Source: Mytilus galloprovincialis (lineage: Eukaryota > Mollusca > Bivalvia > Mytilida > Mytilidae). From it: a stretch of 64,000 nucleotides of DNA. Positions 37,655 to 50,202 of the stretch are shown here, in pieces. Each line of letters starts with the position of its first letter. The first letter of the stretch is position 1. Below the pieces are notes generated by a model that worked only from the letters and a program-made list of their open reading frames with translations, was not told where the DNA came from and made no database searches. Both the position numbers and the translations under genes were made by a program. The stretch lies in assembly GCF_965363235.1 (NCBI RefSeq), contig NC_134848.1:59482181-59546180 (forward strand). Reading direction: 5' to 3'.

Positions 37655-38370
37655 TTTCAAGTTTCAAGTTTTTTATTTCTCAAAGACCCCAACAGGGGTA
37701 TATATATATATGTGAACAATAACAAATACTACATAAGTATTCATAATATAACAAAATAACAAAGTATCAAAGTAATGCAGTGAACATTATAAACATTCAT
37801 TAACATATATACATTTGAAAAAGTAATGCATTTAAAGGAAGACAGTAAACTTCAAATGGACATATTAATGGCTGAAACAATATTAGTTTAATTAATAACA
37901 GCTAGTACAATTTTACAAAATTTTGCAATTTTAAGAACAACATTGTAAGAGTCAGAATTAAATAATTCATAAAATTTGTCAGTATTATGGTTGGTAATAA
38001 GATTACAAGGTAATAAAGATTTCCTTTCATTATTTATAAAAAGTACAATTAAATAAATAATGATATTCATCACCTAGTTGGTTTTTGTTACATATGTCAG
38101 AAATTCTGTCGTCACGTTCTATACCCCAAAAGCGACCCCTTTCAATAGGGAGTCGATGATTTAGACATCTAAAATTGCATAAGGCTTTTTTCAAATCATC
38201 TGGTAAATTAAGTTAAAAAAATTCTAAACCATGATTATATTTAAAATTTTTGTAGTTAAGACATTTTGGTGAGTTAAAAATAGTTGTATACCAATTCTGC
38301 TTAAATTGATCACATAATCTCTGTTTAACAAGTTTTGATAAATTTATAATTGCGGATAAACAGTATAGTA
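37655..38370 (-). pseudogene. decayed LINE, C-terminal RT-region and 3' tail
   Basis: On the minus strand, broken reading frames give NFRCLNHRLPIERGRFWGIE, then ICNKNQLGDEYHYLFNC and SDSYNVVLKIAKFCK, the usual C-terminal end of bivalve LINE ORF2. At least two stops interrupt it, and the first Cys of the expected CxxC is Ser. The 3' end has GGGGTCTTTGAGAAATAAAA and TTGAAAC microsatellite units. Confidence 0.8.
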
Positions 38371-38602
38371 CTTAATTAGTATTAATAATTGGATAAGATG
38401 GATAGGGAAACCTCAAACAGACACATTGAGGCAATGTATGTCATGCCACTTTAATTAATAGTTAACAATGGTTGATCTATATATAGGGTTCAACTTTGAC
38501 GACCTTCTTGAAAGAGTTACTTGTAACTTTTGTCCAATATTATTTGATTTTCCCTATTTTTGTCTCAGGTGCAAACTAACGTTGTAGCATGCAAAACACA
38601 AG

Positions 38603-39920
38603 CTCCCTTACTGAAAAAATCAGCCTCCTGCAAACATTTGCTGCAAGTCTGCTGCGAACTTGCTGCAGACTTGCAGCGAACATAGAGTCCGTGTTTGCGG
38701 CGTGTTTGGTGCAAATACGCTGCAGGTCTGCTGCAAACAATTTACCATGCAAATGAGTGTTTGCCGCAGACCTGCTGCAAACATTTATATGCAAATAAGT
38801 GTTCGCTGCAGACCTGCTGCAAACATATTTATGCAAATTAATATTTCTCCTGCCTGTTTGCTGCAGACCTGCTGCAAACATTTATATGCAAATGAGTGTT
38901 TGCCGCAGACCTGCTGCAAACATATTTATGCAAATTAATCTTTCTCCTGTGTGTTTGCTGCAGACCTGCTGCAAACATTTTTATTCAAATCAATCTGTTA
39001 TACAATTAACCAATGTCATGTCATGCATGTTGTGTACACATCATTTAATCTATATTACACAGTAAATTCTTAGAAAGTTATGTTACATCCATTCATTCAT
39101 AAAATAATTCAATTACTTTATCATTTGAAAAATTGTCATAGCATAAGTTTATACCCTTTAACATGTTTAATAAGTTAAATTAATTCCAAGTACGTTCTCA
39201 ATTAATTACATGCATGAATCTAAAGTTAAAAAGATTTATTTGAAAATTTCTTTGCTCATGTATATGATTATATACAGCTATAGTTAAACTAAAATTGTCA
39301 CAAAATTCAACTAGACTTACATATATTTTGTAAGTAATAATCTCTAAGCATATAGGGAGTACTGTATATTGCATGGTTACATATTTGAAAATGTATTTTA
39401 AACCTCATGCAGATATCTGTGGAAGGAATGAATTTCATAAGTTAACATTCTACGATGAATATGTACTTACAAATAATGTCTTTGAAAACTTATCTGTTAA
39501 TTGCAAAACTATAATGCCTCCCTGAACACTAATATATATCATGACACAAACATCACCAACCTTTTCAAATTTCAAATCTTTATATCTTCCAGGAAGTTAC
39601 CAATAGGCATGCTCAGTCGTTTTATGTAGTTTCTTGCAATGCTCTTGCAAACATATATAAAATTGTCAAAGATTCCTGCAATCTAGCTGCGAACATCCCT
39701 TATATTTTAGTTTTTCCTGCAATCTTACTGCAAACATATTTGTTTCTGCAAGCTTGCCGCAAGCTTGCAGCAAAAAGCTGCAATGTTTGCAGGAGGTTTG
39801 CAGCTAGCTGCGAACATCTGCAAACATTATTCAAAGGGTTCCTGCAAGCATTTTGTTTACAGCAGACCTGCAGCAAGTTTGCAGCAGATCTGCTGCAAAC
39901 ATTTCAGTTCTGTAAGGGAG
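38603..39920. mobile_element. inverted-repeat element with CTGCTGCAAACA arrays
   Basis: CTCCCTTAC ends are inverted at 38603 and 39920. Inside each end is an array built from GCAGACCTGCTGCAAACA words (38625-38985 and 39640-39905), the left one in roughly 60-bp units with TTATATGCAAAT spacers. The middle (39000-39640) is unique AT-rich DNA. No transposase, and no convincing target duplication. Confidence 0.65.
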
Positions 39921-39989
39921 AATGCTAAAATATTTGTGAAAAAATCTTCAAGTTGCATTAAAGAAAGAATTCGAAGGTCTGGATACAAC

Positions 39990-40304
39990 ATAGCTTGAAC
40001 TAACAGTAAAACAAATATGATTTAAAGATACTCTTACAAAATAAAACATAATCGCACAAGTTTTCAAGTAAAACATTATGTTACTGAAAGAAAACCCGAT
40101 CCATTTCTCTTTTCCATTTTTTCTTAATTCTAAGCTTAAAAGTTTGGCCATTTTTTGTGATTCATACAATATCTCATCAATTCTTCTATTAGAGGGACTA
40201 TCGATATTATAGCCTTCAAGAACACCTTCAATCGGTGGATGTACTTTAGTGCCGATTTGTTGATACATCTGATCAAATAGCTTATTAATACGGATATTTT
40301 CCAT
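39990..40304 (-). other. unplaced ORF of about 80 hydrophilic residues
   Basis: Starts MENIRINKLFDQMYQQIG and stays hydrophilic to KEKWIGFSFSN, after which it becomes hydrophobic and probably noncoding. The first 47 bp are tandemly duplicated upstream (40305-40351), out of frame. I do not recognise it. It could be a single exon or a chance ORF. Confidence 0.2.
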
Positions 40305-40351
40305 TGTTCAGACATCTGATCAAATAGCTTATCAATACGGATATTTTCCAT

Positions 40352-42688
40352 TGTTAATCCGAACTAGTTTTCGGTGTATACCTACTCAATAGAGTTGTCG
40401 TTCTTGTATTATTATCGGCTGCAGGAAAGTTCATCGACACAGGCAAGCAGTTGAAACCTCATAAGTAAATATTGGGTATTTGCATTCGACAAACTTATGA
40501 ATAAGTACTGCAATTTAGCTTTAAAATTAGCAAAGCAATATATAAGGCAGTTTGCTTGACTGTACATCACAATACTTATAGGGAAAACGGTACTATTTAT
40601 TCTGCCATACATGCCATAGGCGACAATTCTAACACTTTCTATAAAATTTACCAGTTTTTATAATAAAAACCTGGATAAAACAGTTATGTGTGCTGTTAGT
40701 ACTGTATTCTAAAAATTGAAGCCAAATAGTATCATGACCAATTCGCCGTTTCAGAATCTAATGCATCCTGTGTAATATTTCAAAAGTGTACACCTGTTCA
40801 ACACACAGAAACTGTGTGGTTCTCCATTGAAGGGGGTAAAGATACAGAGGTAAGGTAAGGTACACCAAAACGTCCTTATTGGTTAAAAATGCCATAAACA
40901 ATGGAAATTTAACCAATGACGTGACGTTATTTTCATTTTGGGGTACGAACAATGAAATTACCCATGATGATTTAGATTCTGAAACGGCCAATTTCCAACA
41001 GAGCTTGTTTAAGGTTATGTTATCCATGCCCACCGTCATTTTGCACCAAATTTATGAAATTTTAGAAGCCTTTTCGAATAATTCTCTAGAAAATATTTCA
41101 ATAGGTTTTAAAATTTATATTGTAAATTTACACACTGCAGTAATTCATAGATAAATAAAAAAATATATTGTACCCTTACATCCAATCACAGCGCTCCTAA
41201 GTTGACTTCCTTTACCTGTCTTGGGTACACAAAAGGCCAACCTAATGCTGGGAAAATGTATTAATACCGTTTTCCCTATACTGTAACTGTGACACAAAGC
41301 TATAAAGAATTCTTATGACACCATCAATGCAATACTGGGTTATTGTGGAAACCTTGACTATAATTAATACTTGTATATGTCCCCATTACTTAACCCTCTG
41401 GCTGCCAAAGGGACATTTATGGCTTCTACACACAAATCTTGTTGATTTGTGTAGAACGTCAAAGGTCCATGGTAACGTCACAATACTCGGGGGGCACTGA
41501 CAATGTCAATAGGAGGCGTCAAAAGGGCGATTTTGGCGGGAATGAAGCAAACTGAATAAAATGCTTTAAAAGTATACTTAAAACGGATGTAAAAAAATGA
41601 TACAGGATCATAAGCTTGTTAGTACTATAAAACCAACTTATTTAACGTGTTTACTAATTATCTAGTTCGTCATTTTCATGTAAAATGTGGCATTCTTTCG
41701 AGAATTTTTTTTACGTTTTTTTCGTACATCTATCAATCAGAATATCTCATATAAATCAAAAATCTTATCCCTGATAAATAATCATAAAAAAGGTAACTGT
41801 TAAACTTGATTACGTTAAATATTAATATTCATTCACAATACACCATACACACTTTATTTAAAAGAACTGGATAATCTATTTAGGGCTCAAACACCACAAT
41901 TGAAATCGCAGGATTTTTTTTTGTAAAAGTACACAAATGTTAACAGATGTACAGATTGCCATACGATATTTCAATACATTTTAAACCTGTTTCATCATGG
42001 AAGCACTGACTTAAAAAAGTTTATTTTCATTCCAAATGGGGACGTTAAATTAGTAGTAGACACAATGATTTCTATTCCTATCATGAAAGCACCAGGGGAA
42101 AACCCAGAATATTGAAATTCAGTTTCCTATATTTTTTAGGATCACCGTATAAATTGTCAAAGTTGAAACACAATACAGTTTATAAATACACATTGTGTGT
42201 TTCTTGTCTTTTCGTTGTAATCATTGATTTGATTGTAAAAAATGTATTCAAAATGTTCAAATAATTGTAATCATTTTGTAATCATTGCACCAAATTTAAC
42301 TTGTGATTATTCTGCCTGTAATTGGTGTCTTTAATTGACAATAAAATATATTTGATTTGATATATATCACAGATATATTTTCCCAGTGGTAACCTCTATA
42401 ATATTTCTACAGTTATATTTTTTCCGTAATCTATTTATATGAGTTTCCCATTTAATCTTTTTATCATTGAAAACTACATCTAAAATCATCCCTTTATCCT
42501 TCATGTCCTTGGTTGCTATCAGACGCTTTACCTGTACAGTTGTTGCTAGGGTGCTTTCTTCGAGGTCCGCGTTAGAAGTATAAATAGTGGGTAGCTTTCA
42601 GTGTAAATTGTCATTCGTATCCGAGACGTTGAAAGAAGAAGAATAGAAAGGTTGGACCGATAATATTTAAGGACTAGTAGCAGGATTA
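40352..42688. other. unassigned intergenic sequence
   Basis: Overlapping opposite-strand ORFs at 40758-41154 have no recognisable motif. AT-rich, with no inverted ends found. Confidence 0.4.
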
Positions 42689-44185
42689 GGGAGCTACCAT
42701 TTGATTTTTATGGGGGGACTAGGATGAAAAATTTTGTCCTGCATTTTTTTTTAGTTGTAATCTCTGTCCTGCCTTTTTAGCTCACCTGACCTGAAAGGTC
42801 AAGTGAGCTTTTCTCATCACTTGTCGTCCGTCGTCCGTAAACTTTTACAAAAATTTCCTCTGAAACTACTGGTCTAAATTTAACCAAACTTGTCCACAAT
42901 CATCCTTGGGGTATCTAGTTCAAAAAATGTGTCCGGTGACCTGGCCATCCAACCAAGATGGCCGCCATGGCTAAAAATAGAACACAGGGGTAAAATGTAT
43001 ATTTTGGCTTATATCTTTGAAACCAAAACATTTAGAGCAAATCTGACAGGGGATAAAATTGTTGATCAGGTAAAGATCTATCTGCCCTGAAATTTTCAGA
43101 TGAATCAGACAACCCGTTGTTAGGTTGCTGCCCCTGAATTGGTTATTTTAAGGAAATTTTGCAGTTTTTGGTTATTATCTTGATTACTATTATAGATAGA
43201 GATAAATTGTAAACAGCAATAATGTTCAGCAAAGTAAAATCTACAAATAAGTCAACAAGACTGAAATTGTCAGTCAACCCCTTAAGGAGTTATTGCCCTT
43301 TATAGTCAATTTTTAACAAATTTTCGTCCGTTTTTGTAACTTGTACAAAAATCTTCTTCTCTGAAACTACATGGCCAAATTAAATCAAACTTGGCCATAA
43401 TTATCATTGTCGTATATAGTTTAAAAAATGTGTCCGATGACACTGCCTAACAAACAAAATGGCTGACATGGCTAAAATTAGAACATAGTGGTAAAATGCA
43501 GTTTTTGATTTATATCTTTAAAACTAAGACATTTAGGGCAAACCTTTCAAGATTTAAATGTCCATCAGAATAAGATATATCCCCTTGCAAATTTTCAGAT
43601 GAATCTGACAACTCGTTGTTGGGTTGCTGCCCTAAAATTGGTAATTTTAAGGAAATTTTGCAGTTTTTGGTTATTATCTTGAATACTATTATAGATAGAG
43701 ATAAACTATAAACAGCAATTTTGTTCAGCAAAGTAGGATCTACAAATAAGTCAGCATGATAAAAATTGTGAGAGTACCCCTTAAGGAGTTATTGCCCTTT
43801 ATAGTCAATTTTGAACAACTTTTCGTCATTTTTGTAACTTGTACAAAAATCTTCTTTTCTAAAACTATGGGCCAAAATAAACTAAACGTGGCCACATTCA
43901 TTACTATGGTATCTATTTAAAAAAAAGTGTCTAATGACCCCACCTACCAACCAAGATGACCAACATCAGTAAATACAGTAACAGGTGAGCGACACAGGCT
44001 CTTGAGAGCCTTGAGAGCCTCTTGTTATTTTTCACTCAATCCGGTCCTGGTTTTTTTTTAGTTTATCCTGACTTTTTTTTTTGCAAGTGTCTCATCCTGC
44101 CTTTTTTTTTTACTCAAAACTCCTGTCCTGCCTATTTTTTCAAATTTCATCCTAGCCCCCCCATAAAAATCAAATGGTAGCTCCC
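42689..44185. mobile_element. 1.5 kb Harbinger-like inverted-repeat element carrying family C
   Basis: GGGAGCTACCATTTGATTTT at 42689 is inverted at 44166-44185, with more matching (TATGGGGGG, CTAGGATGAAA) giving about 45-bp arms. TTA flanks both sides (42686-42688, 44186-44188), the TWA target expected of PIF/Harbinger elements. Almost the whole interior is a family C copy (42778-44032), so the coding part is absent. Confidence 0.7.
42778..44032 (+). repeat. family C copy nested in the Harbinger-like element
   Basis: AGCTCACCTGACCTGAAAGG and AAGTGAGCTTTTCTCATCAC at the left, two related internal halves, and GGTGAGCGACACAGGCTCTT at the right. Confidence 0.85.
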
Positions 44186-44371
44186 TTAGTCAAACAAAGT
44201 AGAGTGTTTGAAAGGGGCAGCCCCGTTATTCCGACACCCCATTAGTCCGACACCCCATTGGTCCGACACCCCGTTAGTCCGACACCCCATTAGTCCGACA
44301 CCCCAATAGTCCGACACCGCATTAGTCCGACACAGGTATAATTGAACAATATCATTTAATAAAAAGTAAAA

Positions 44372-44525
44372 TTAGGAAATACCAAACTCTGAAGAAAACG
44401 GAAAGTCTTTAGTCAAATGGAAAAATCAAAAGCCCAAACTCATCAAATTAATGGATAACAACTGCCATATTCCTGACTTGGTAGAAGCATTTCCTTATAA
44501 ACTGTAGTTTAAATCTGGGTTTATA
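44372..44525 (+). repeat. family G copy inside the 3.6 kb element
   Basis: AATACCAAACTCTGAAGAAA, GGATAACAACTGCCATATTC and CCTGACTTGGTAGAAGC. Confidence 0.75.
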
Positions 44526-44529
44526 GATA

Positions 44530-45000
44530 TATTTTCAAGATTTTATTCATAACCTCAGACTCATACAGGTGTACAAGAGGTCAATATAATACATATCAAA
44601 ACAGAACAGACGAAACATAAATACATATTATATTATAAAGGATAATTGGTATAATCATTTAAAGTATTTCATAATTTTTTCACAAAAATTTATAATTTCC
44701 TTTGAACCTGTACGTTACATATAGGCAGCAAGCCAGTTTTGTTCTTGCTTGGATTCATAACATAATAATATGGTATACACATTGATTTAAGATCAGTTGC
44801 ATCAGCATTTTTACAGATGAACAATATATGAAACTCATCCCTATTCCCTCATTACATAATGGACATATTCTCTGAACCTCTCTCTTGCATGATAGTCGTG
44901 TAAAATTCCACTATATTGACAACAATATTTGAACAAATTAAAACAAACATAATAGGTAAAAATGTCAAAAATAGGGGTACAATAGTCAAATTGTGTTTTA
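44530..45000 (-). pseudogene. decayed LINE C-terminal fragment and 3' end
   Basis: In shifting minus-strand frames it reads CPLCNEGIG then DEFHILFICKNADATDLKS and IPYYYVMNPSKNKTG, the zinc-knuckle-like end of a bivalve LINE ORF2. Ends with AATAAA near 44540. Frameshifts and stops make it nonfunctional. Confidence 0.75.
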
Positions 45001-45024
45001 ATCTCTACAACAACAAGCATGTAA

Positions 45025-45745
45025 CAAGGAACCTGTGTCGCTTTACTGATATTTTTATTTATAATTGATGCATGAAACAATGCAACCGTTATTCTTTTGC
45101 TTTAGTTTCAGAAATATAAGTCAAAAACTGCATTTCCCCCCTTTGTTATATTTTTAGCCATGTCTGCTATTTATATGTTGGTTGGATGGCATGGTCACCA
45201 AACACATTTCTAAAACTAGATACTATAATGCTGATTGTGGCAAAGTTTGGTTAAATTTTTCTCAGTAGCTTCAGAGGAGAAGAAAAATCAATGAGTCAAT
45301 TGACCATTTTGGTCATGTTTGACTTTGTAGATCGTACAGTTTAGCTCTATCTATCATAACATTTAAGATCATAACCTAAAACTGCAAAATTTCCTGAAAA
45401 TTTACAAATTTCAGTTACAACAACCCGACAACAGGTTGTACTTGTCTGAAAATTTCAGGGCAAATAGATCTTGATCTAGAAAACAATTTATACCCATTTC
45501 AGATTTGCTCTTATTACTTTGGATTTAGAGAGATATATTCCAGAATCTACATTTTACCCCTATGTTCTATTTATAACCATGCCAGCCACTGCTTTGTTTG
45601 GCCGGTTCATCGGACACATGTTTTAAACTAGCTGATATCTAAATGATGATTGTGGCCAAATTTGGTTGAATTTGAAATTTGGCCCAGTAGGTTCAGAGGA
45701 GAAGGTTTTTGTTAAAGTTAACGGACGACGACAGTCGAAAAACGC
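45025..45745 (-). repeat. family C copy, partial, inside the 3.6 kb element
   Basis: GAACCTGTGTCGCTTTACTG, TCAGAGGAGAAGG and AACGGACGACGACAGTC, matching the minus-strand copy at 18766-19793 with deletions. Confidence 0.8.
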
Positions 45746-48049
45746 CAAATGCTGGGCCAGATGAGATGAAAAGGCATATAATAGACAAAGCACATTAGGA
45801 AAAAATGAACGAAGAAATACATTACCTTCATTTCAAGATAATAATATCATTAGTTAAAACTAATCCACCTGAGAGTCCTCATAATTATAATAACATAATT
45901 CATGAAGTACTTACAATATTATAATTTTGCTTAATGCACAGTGACAAATATTACATGCGAAAACAATTTAACAATAAATACAACAGGTAGGTACTGTAAT
46001 AGATACCATCAGGGGTGAAAAAAGGTCCATGAAACTTGGAGTGCTGCTGGATGATAAACGTATATTTAATAGGGACACACATTTACCTTGCAACAGGCTC
46101 AGACAAAAGGCTACCGTCGACCCCTCATTGTTGCAATGTTTTTAACCTGCAGAGATCGTGGTACTCTCTCTACACGAGATATCGGATAAAACGTCACCTC
46201 TCTGACATTTGTGGAAAATTATAGACCTCGACCAATCAAACGGACGTCCCATGCACCAAAGGTTTACTGCTAGTTGGAAAAAGGCAAAACTTGCCAAAGT
46301 GATCATAATTCTATTTTCACCTTAATTTTCAATTGATATCAAAACTCATTGATCTTGTCCATCAAATGACTGAGGACAGGTAATGCAACTTAGGAATATC
46401 AAGGTTGGTTGGTAATAGTGAAAATAATGGCATATATTTACTCAAACCAAATACAGAAAATCTGACTAAGGTGCCGAGTAGCGACCATTTGGTAAAACTA
46501 AATGTACATTTTGAAGTTTTGTCAAATAACTAACATGGCGATACGCTACTTTGTGTTTCTCCCAAAGGAGGGAAATAAGAAAGTTAAGGCTCCAATTAGG
46601 CTTTACTGAATAAAAGTTTGTACATGTAAGATGCGAAGTTGATTTGGTGTGGTGTATTATTGAAGAGTGAATTATTTAAAGCAAATACATTAAACACTTA
46701 AAATAGAGGTGAACCAAACAGAACTTTGTAAAGTTTGGTGCGTTCTCCATAAAGAATCAGCCAAAACTGTACTGGTAAAAAGAAATAATGAAAACAAGTA
46801 GTTTCCTGTACAGTGTCAATGTCAAGAGAAGTGGAGTTTGTAGCTATATTTATTTTCATGTCACATGTTTGTCTGGTTTGTTTGAAAGACAACGGATAAG
46901 TAGTGTTTTTAAAGATGCAACAAAGAACACAAATGAAAATAACTAAAATATAATTACAGAAAGTTTGCTGCTTTATGAATATGCAAAAAATTTTACAAAT
47001 ATTGTTGCTTATGTCATCATTCATGGACATGACGGTTTGAATACATGATCGGTAGTTAATTTTTGTCTACTGTCCAGTGGCAAATGTTTCATGACTATTC
47101 AGTTCATGTTCATCCTGACAGCACATGTCATCCATTTATATCGAAGTTTTAACCTTAATCAAGTTTTCTTTGTATAGAAATATGATAACCGATTGGACAG
47201 TATCACTATAGATGTTATAAACTTAAACACACTCGCCATGGCTCTCAGTGTTCGGTAATTAAGTTCGTGTACTGTATATATATGAATCGAAATAGTAATG
47301 GTTGGAATCAATAGTCCCTCTTTATGGTAAAATGACAGTTTTTCCAGTTTTGACTGTATCCTAGACCTTATCACGTTTACACGATTCATTATGATGAGAG
47401 ACTGCTAATGACATTTATTTTTTAGTAAAATGTGTTCCCATAATAGAACATATCTTAAATTAGTTTACCAAAACTTGCAAGGACCTTGGGTTTTCTTATA
47501 TGGACGTAGTTATGGTACTTTTTCAATGGTAATATCAAACAGGTGACATGATATTATCTGTTTCTGTGATATACACATAAGCAATAATAGTTCAAATATC
47601 AAGATTCTACGAAGGAGTGTAGGGACTTGGGAAGGGGTCGTTCATATAGATATTCTTTAATTGATATGCAATTTTCTCTATTCTTTATACTGTTTGCAAT
47701 TATTCCCTGACCTTTATATTTCGGCGGTTATTTACCGTGCTTTGTCGGACTATTGGTGTGTCGGACTATTGGGGTGTCGGACCAATGGGGTGTCGGACTA
47801 ATGAGGTGTCGGACTAATGGGGTGTCGGACTAACGGGGTGTCGGAATATCGGGCGACCCCGTTTGAAACCTGCTGAGAAGAAATAGATAGTTTGGGTTCC
47901 GTGGAAGTTGTATAAACAGGGTCAGTGCTAAGATTTTGCGTTCCACATCTCTCACTATTACAGTGAGTATTTGCTGTTAAACCATATCTTAGTGCTACCC
48001 TGTTTCAACAGTTTTATAAATATCCTGGTATATTTTAATAAAGTTTCAT

Positions 48050-48345
48050 ACGTCCAACAGTTGAAATAGTTTTCATACATTCGTTTCAAACATTTCGTTT
48101 TCAGACCAGTTCCAAACCATCTGTCCTTTTTCAAACATTTAGGTTTCAGACAATAGTTCCAAAACGTCTGACCCGTTTCTAACATTTAGGTTTCAACCAG
48201 TTCCAAACCGTCTGACTAGTTTCGTACATTTAGGTTTCAGACCGGTTCCATACATTTAGGTTTCAGACTGGTTTCATACATTTAGGATTCAAACCGAAGT
48301 TTCAAACGGTTGGTTTTAGAAAAAGTATCAGACTGAAAGGGCTTT
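48050..48345. repeat. tandem array of about 40-bp units
   Basis: Repeated ACATTTAGGTTTCAGAC and AGTTCCAAACCGTCTGAC words in six or more diverged units. Noncoding, between two mobile elements. Confidence 0.75.
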
Positions 48346-48557
48346 AAACAGGTTTCGGGGTTAGGTTGATAGGTGTTGAAATTCGTTTTATGTTGTATAG
48401 TATTTATTTCATATTTGATAGTGATAGTGTTAACTGTTTATTGACTTTAGAACTTTGGAATTGCTCTTCAAATCCCAGGAAACTGGTTAGAACCCGAGGA
48501 TAATAATATCTAAAGGTCCCCGCCCGGTTATATGTTACATTTTTATCAACATACAAG

Positions 48558-50194
48558 GGAAGCAGGACAAGTCGCCCCACTGGCAAGTCGCCCCACACCT
48601 AGTCGCCCCACTTTTTCACCAACTCGCCCCACTTTAAAAAAAACGCACCAACCTGGATCACCAACTCGCCCCACTTTTTAAAAAATCGCCCCACATGTGA
48701 AATTGGTTAAATCATGTTTAATATTACTCCTGCCAACTCGCCCCACTTAATGGAAAACGGTAATATTTAGATATAAAATTAAATATAAAAACTCGCCCCA
48801 CTTAAAAATAATTTTCGTATTATTGAAGAATAACTGTATTTTTTTAAGATTAGTTATTTGCATAACAATTGAAATGATGTATTCTCTTTCTGCCGTAACA
48901 TCATGGCCTTACCATTGTTACCTGCTAGTCACATTGAGCCAACATGTAGAGAGCTAACCAGCCGTGTTACTGACCCAGCACTTAAGAAGTTTACCAGTTA
49001 TGTCCGCAAGACATGGATCACCAGCGCATTCTACCAAATAGCAACGTGGTGCGTATTCAACCAACCAACAAGAACCAAACTCATCAAGAGACTGAACGAA
49101 GAAGCGCAACTACTACCAATCCAGATTAAGCTAGTGTCCGAGGCCATTCTTTTCAACATGTGGGAACAGTATATTGCAGGCTCCATATCAACAACCAGAC
49201 TACTACGCCAGTGTGGTCGGGTCAACGGTCCAGTCGTGGAAGCAGACAGCTATTGAACTTTCAAATGACAATTCATGTATTCATGTCTTCATGTTCTTGT
49301 TTCTCATGTTTCTAGTGCTGACACTTAATCTAGTACTTCTTTGATGTTATCATGCCAGTGCTTGTCATAATTGATCTAATGAATGTTTGTTTAAAATGTT
49401 ATTGTTATGCATACTTATGTAGATGTGCAAACATCTGAGAATAAAATTATGTAAACACACATGATTCTTGACTTATTTTATAGAAAATTGCATATATTAC
49501 CATGACAAACACGTCACAAAAATGCTGTTCCTAACCTTTTATCTGTTTTATTTCAACTATGCAGAAGAAAAGAACAAAAAGAACAACAAAAAAAGGAAGC
49601 CTTTCAAACATTCTCATAAGTGGGACCAATTGGAAAGCCAACACACATTTCAGTTTAATTATTTTATTCGTAAGTGGGGCTAGTTTGTAGCCTTTAACTC
49701 TATTCATACTTATACTATTCATAAGTGGGGCTAGTTGACATTCACGTTACCGAAATATTAATACTCACTTCGTACTGCTATATTAAAAAAAAGGAATAAT
49801 ATAAGAAGTTTCTATAAGGTTTTCAATGGGATAGCAAATAAGTGGGGCGAGTTGGCATGAGTAATATTTACGGAATTTAACTTATATACAACGGGATAAC
49901 ATCTTTTTCCATAAGTGGGGCGAGTTGGCAGGAGTAATATTTACGGAATTTAACTTATATACATCGGGATAACATCTTTTTCCATAAGTGGGGCGAGTTG
50001 GCATTACTACATTCATCCTGGTTAATAATATAATCAGGAGTAATATTAACGGGATTTAACACATTTCACAAGTAGGGCGATTTTTTAAAAAGTGGGGCGA
50101 GTTGGTGATCCAGGTTGGGGCGTTTTTTTTTAAAGTGGGGCGAGTTGGTGAAAAAGTGGGGCGACTTGCCAGTGGGGCGACTTGTCATGGATTC
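48558..50194. mobile_element. Mutator-like element with CTCGCCCCACTT word arrays
   Basis: Long inverted ends of about 170 bp. Both read GACAAGTCGCCCCACTGGCA, then ACCAACTCGCCCCACTTT and CACCAACTCGCCCCAC, on to TATTACTCCTG. CATACAAG flanks both sides (48550-48557, 50195-50202), an 8-bp target duplication. The right half holds a roughly 74-bp tandem duplication at 49850-49998. It carries a transposase fragment (48903-49256), so it is defective. Confidence 0.8.
48903..49256 (+). pseudogene. C-terminal fragment of a Mutator-like (MULE/FLYWCH type) transposase
   Basis: 117 residues from ATG to TGA. ALPLLPASHIEPTCRELTSR and WCVFNQPTRT followed by RLNEEAQ match the tail of bivalve MULE transposases, where the usual wording is FNxxxRTNNDVEGWHxRLN. 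Here the NNDVEGWH part is missing and replaced by KLIK. The catalytic DDE region is absent, so the protein cannot be an active transposase. It lies between the element's inverted ends. Confidence 0.65.
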
Positions 50195-50202
50195 CATACA
50201 AG

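Larger units (their letters stand above)
44214..47860. mobile_element. 3.6 kb element with 16-bp word arrays at both ends (Mutator-like)
   Basis: Each end holds seven copies of a 16-bp word (CCGACACCCCATTAGT type; 44223-44337 and, inverted, 47740-47852) capped by inverted GGGGxxGCCC termini. An 8-bp direct repeat GTTTGAAA flanks the element (44206-44213, 47861-47868), as in Mutator-like insertions. The interior holds a family G piece, a LINE tail and a family C copy. No transposase recognised; a 110-residue ORF at 46698-47030 (minus) has no known motif. Confidence 0.8.

Noticed and set aside
38576..39065. Overlapping ORFs rich in CRRPAANI-type repeats on both strands
   Set aside because: They are translations of the CTGCTGCAAACA tandem array and are open because the unit lacks stops; no gene support.
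40136..40351. 71-residue ORF starting MENIRIDKLFDQM
   Set aside because: Starts in the upstream copy of a 47-bp tandem duplication and shifts frame on entering the second copy; the ORF from the second copy is the better candidate.
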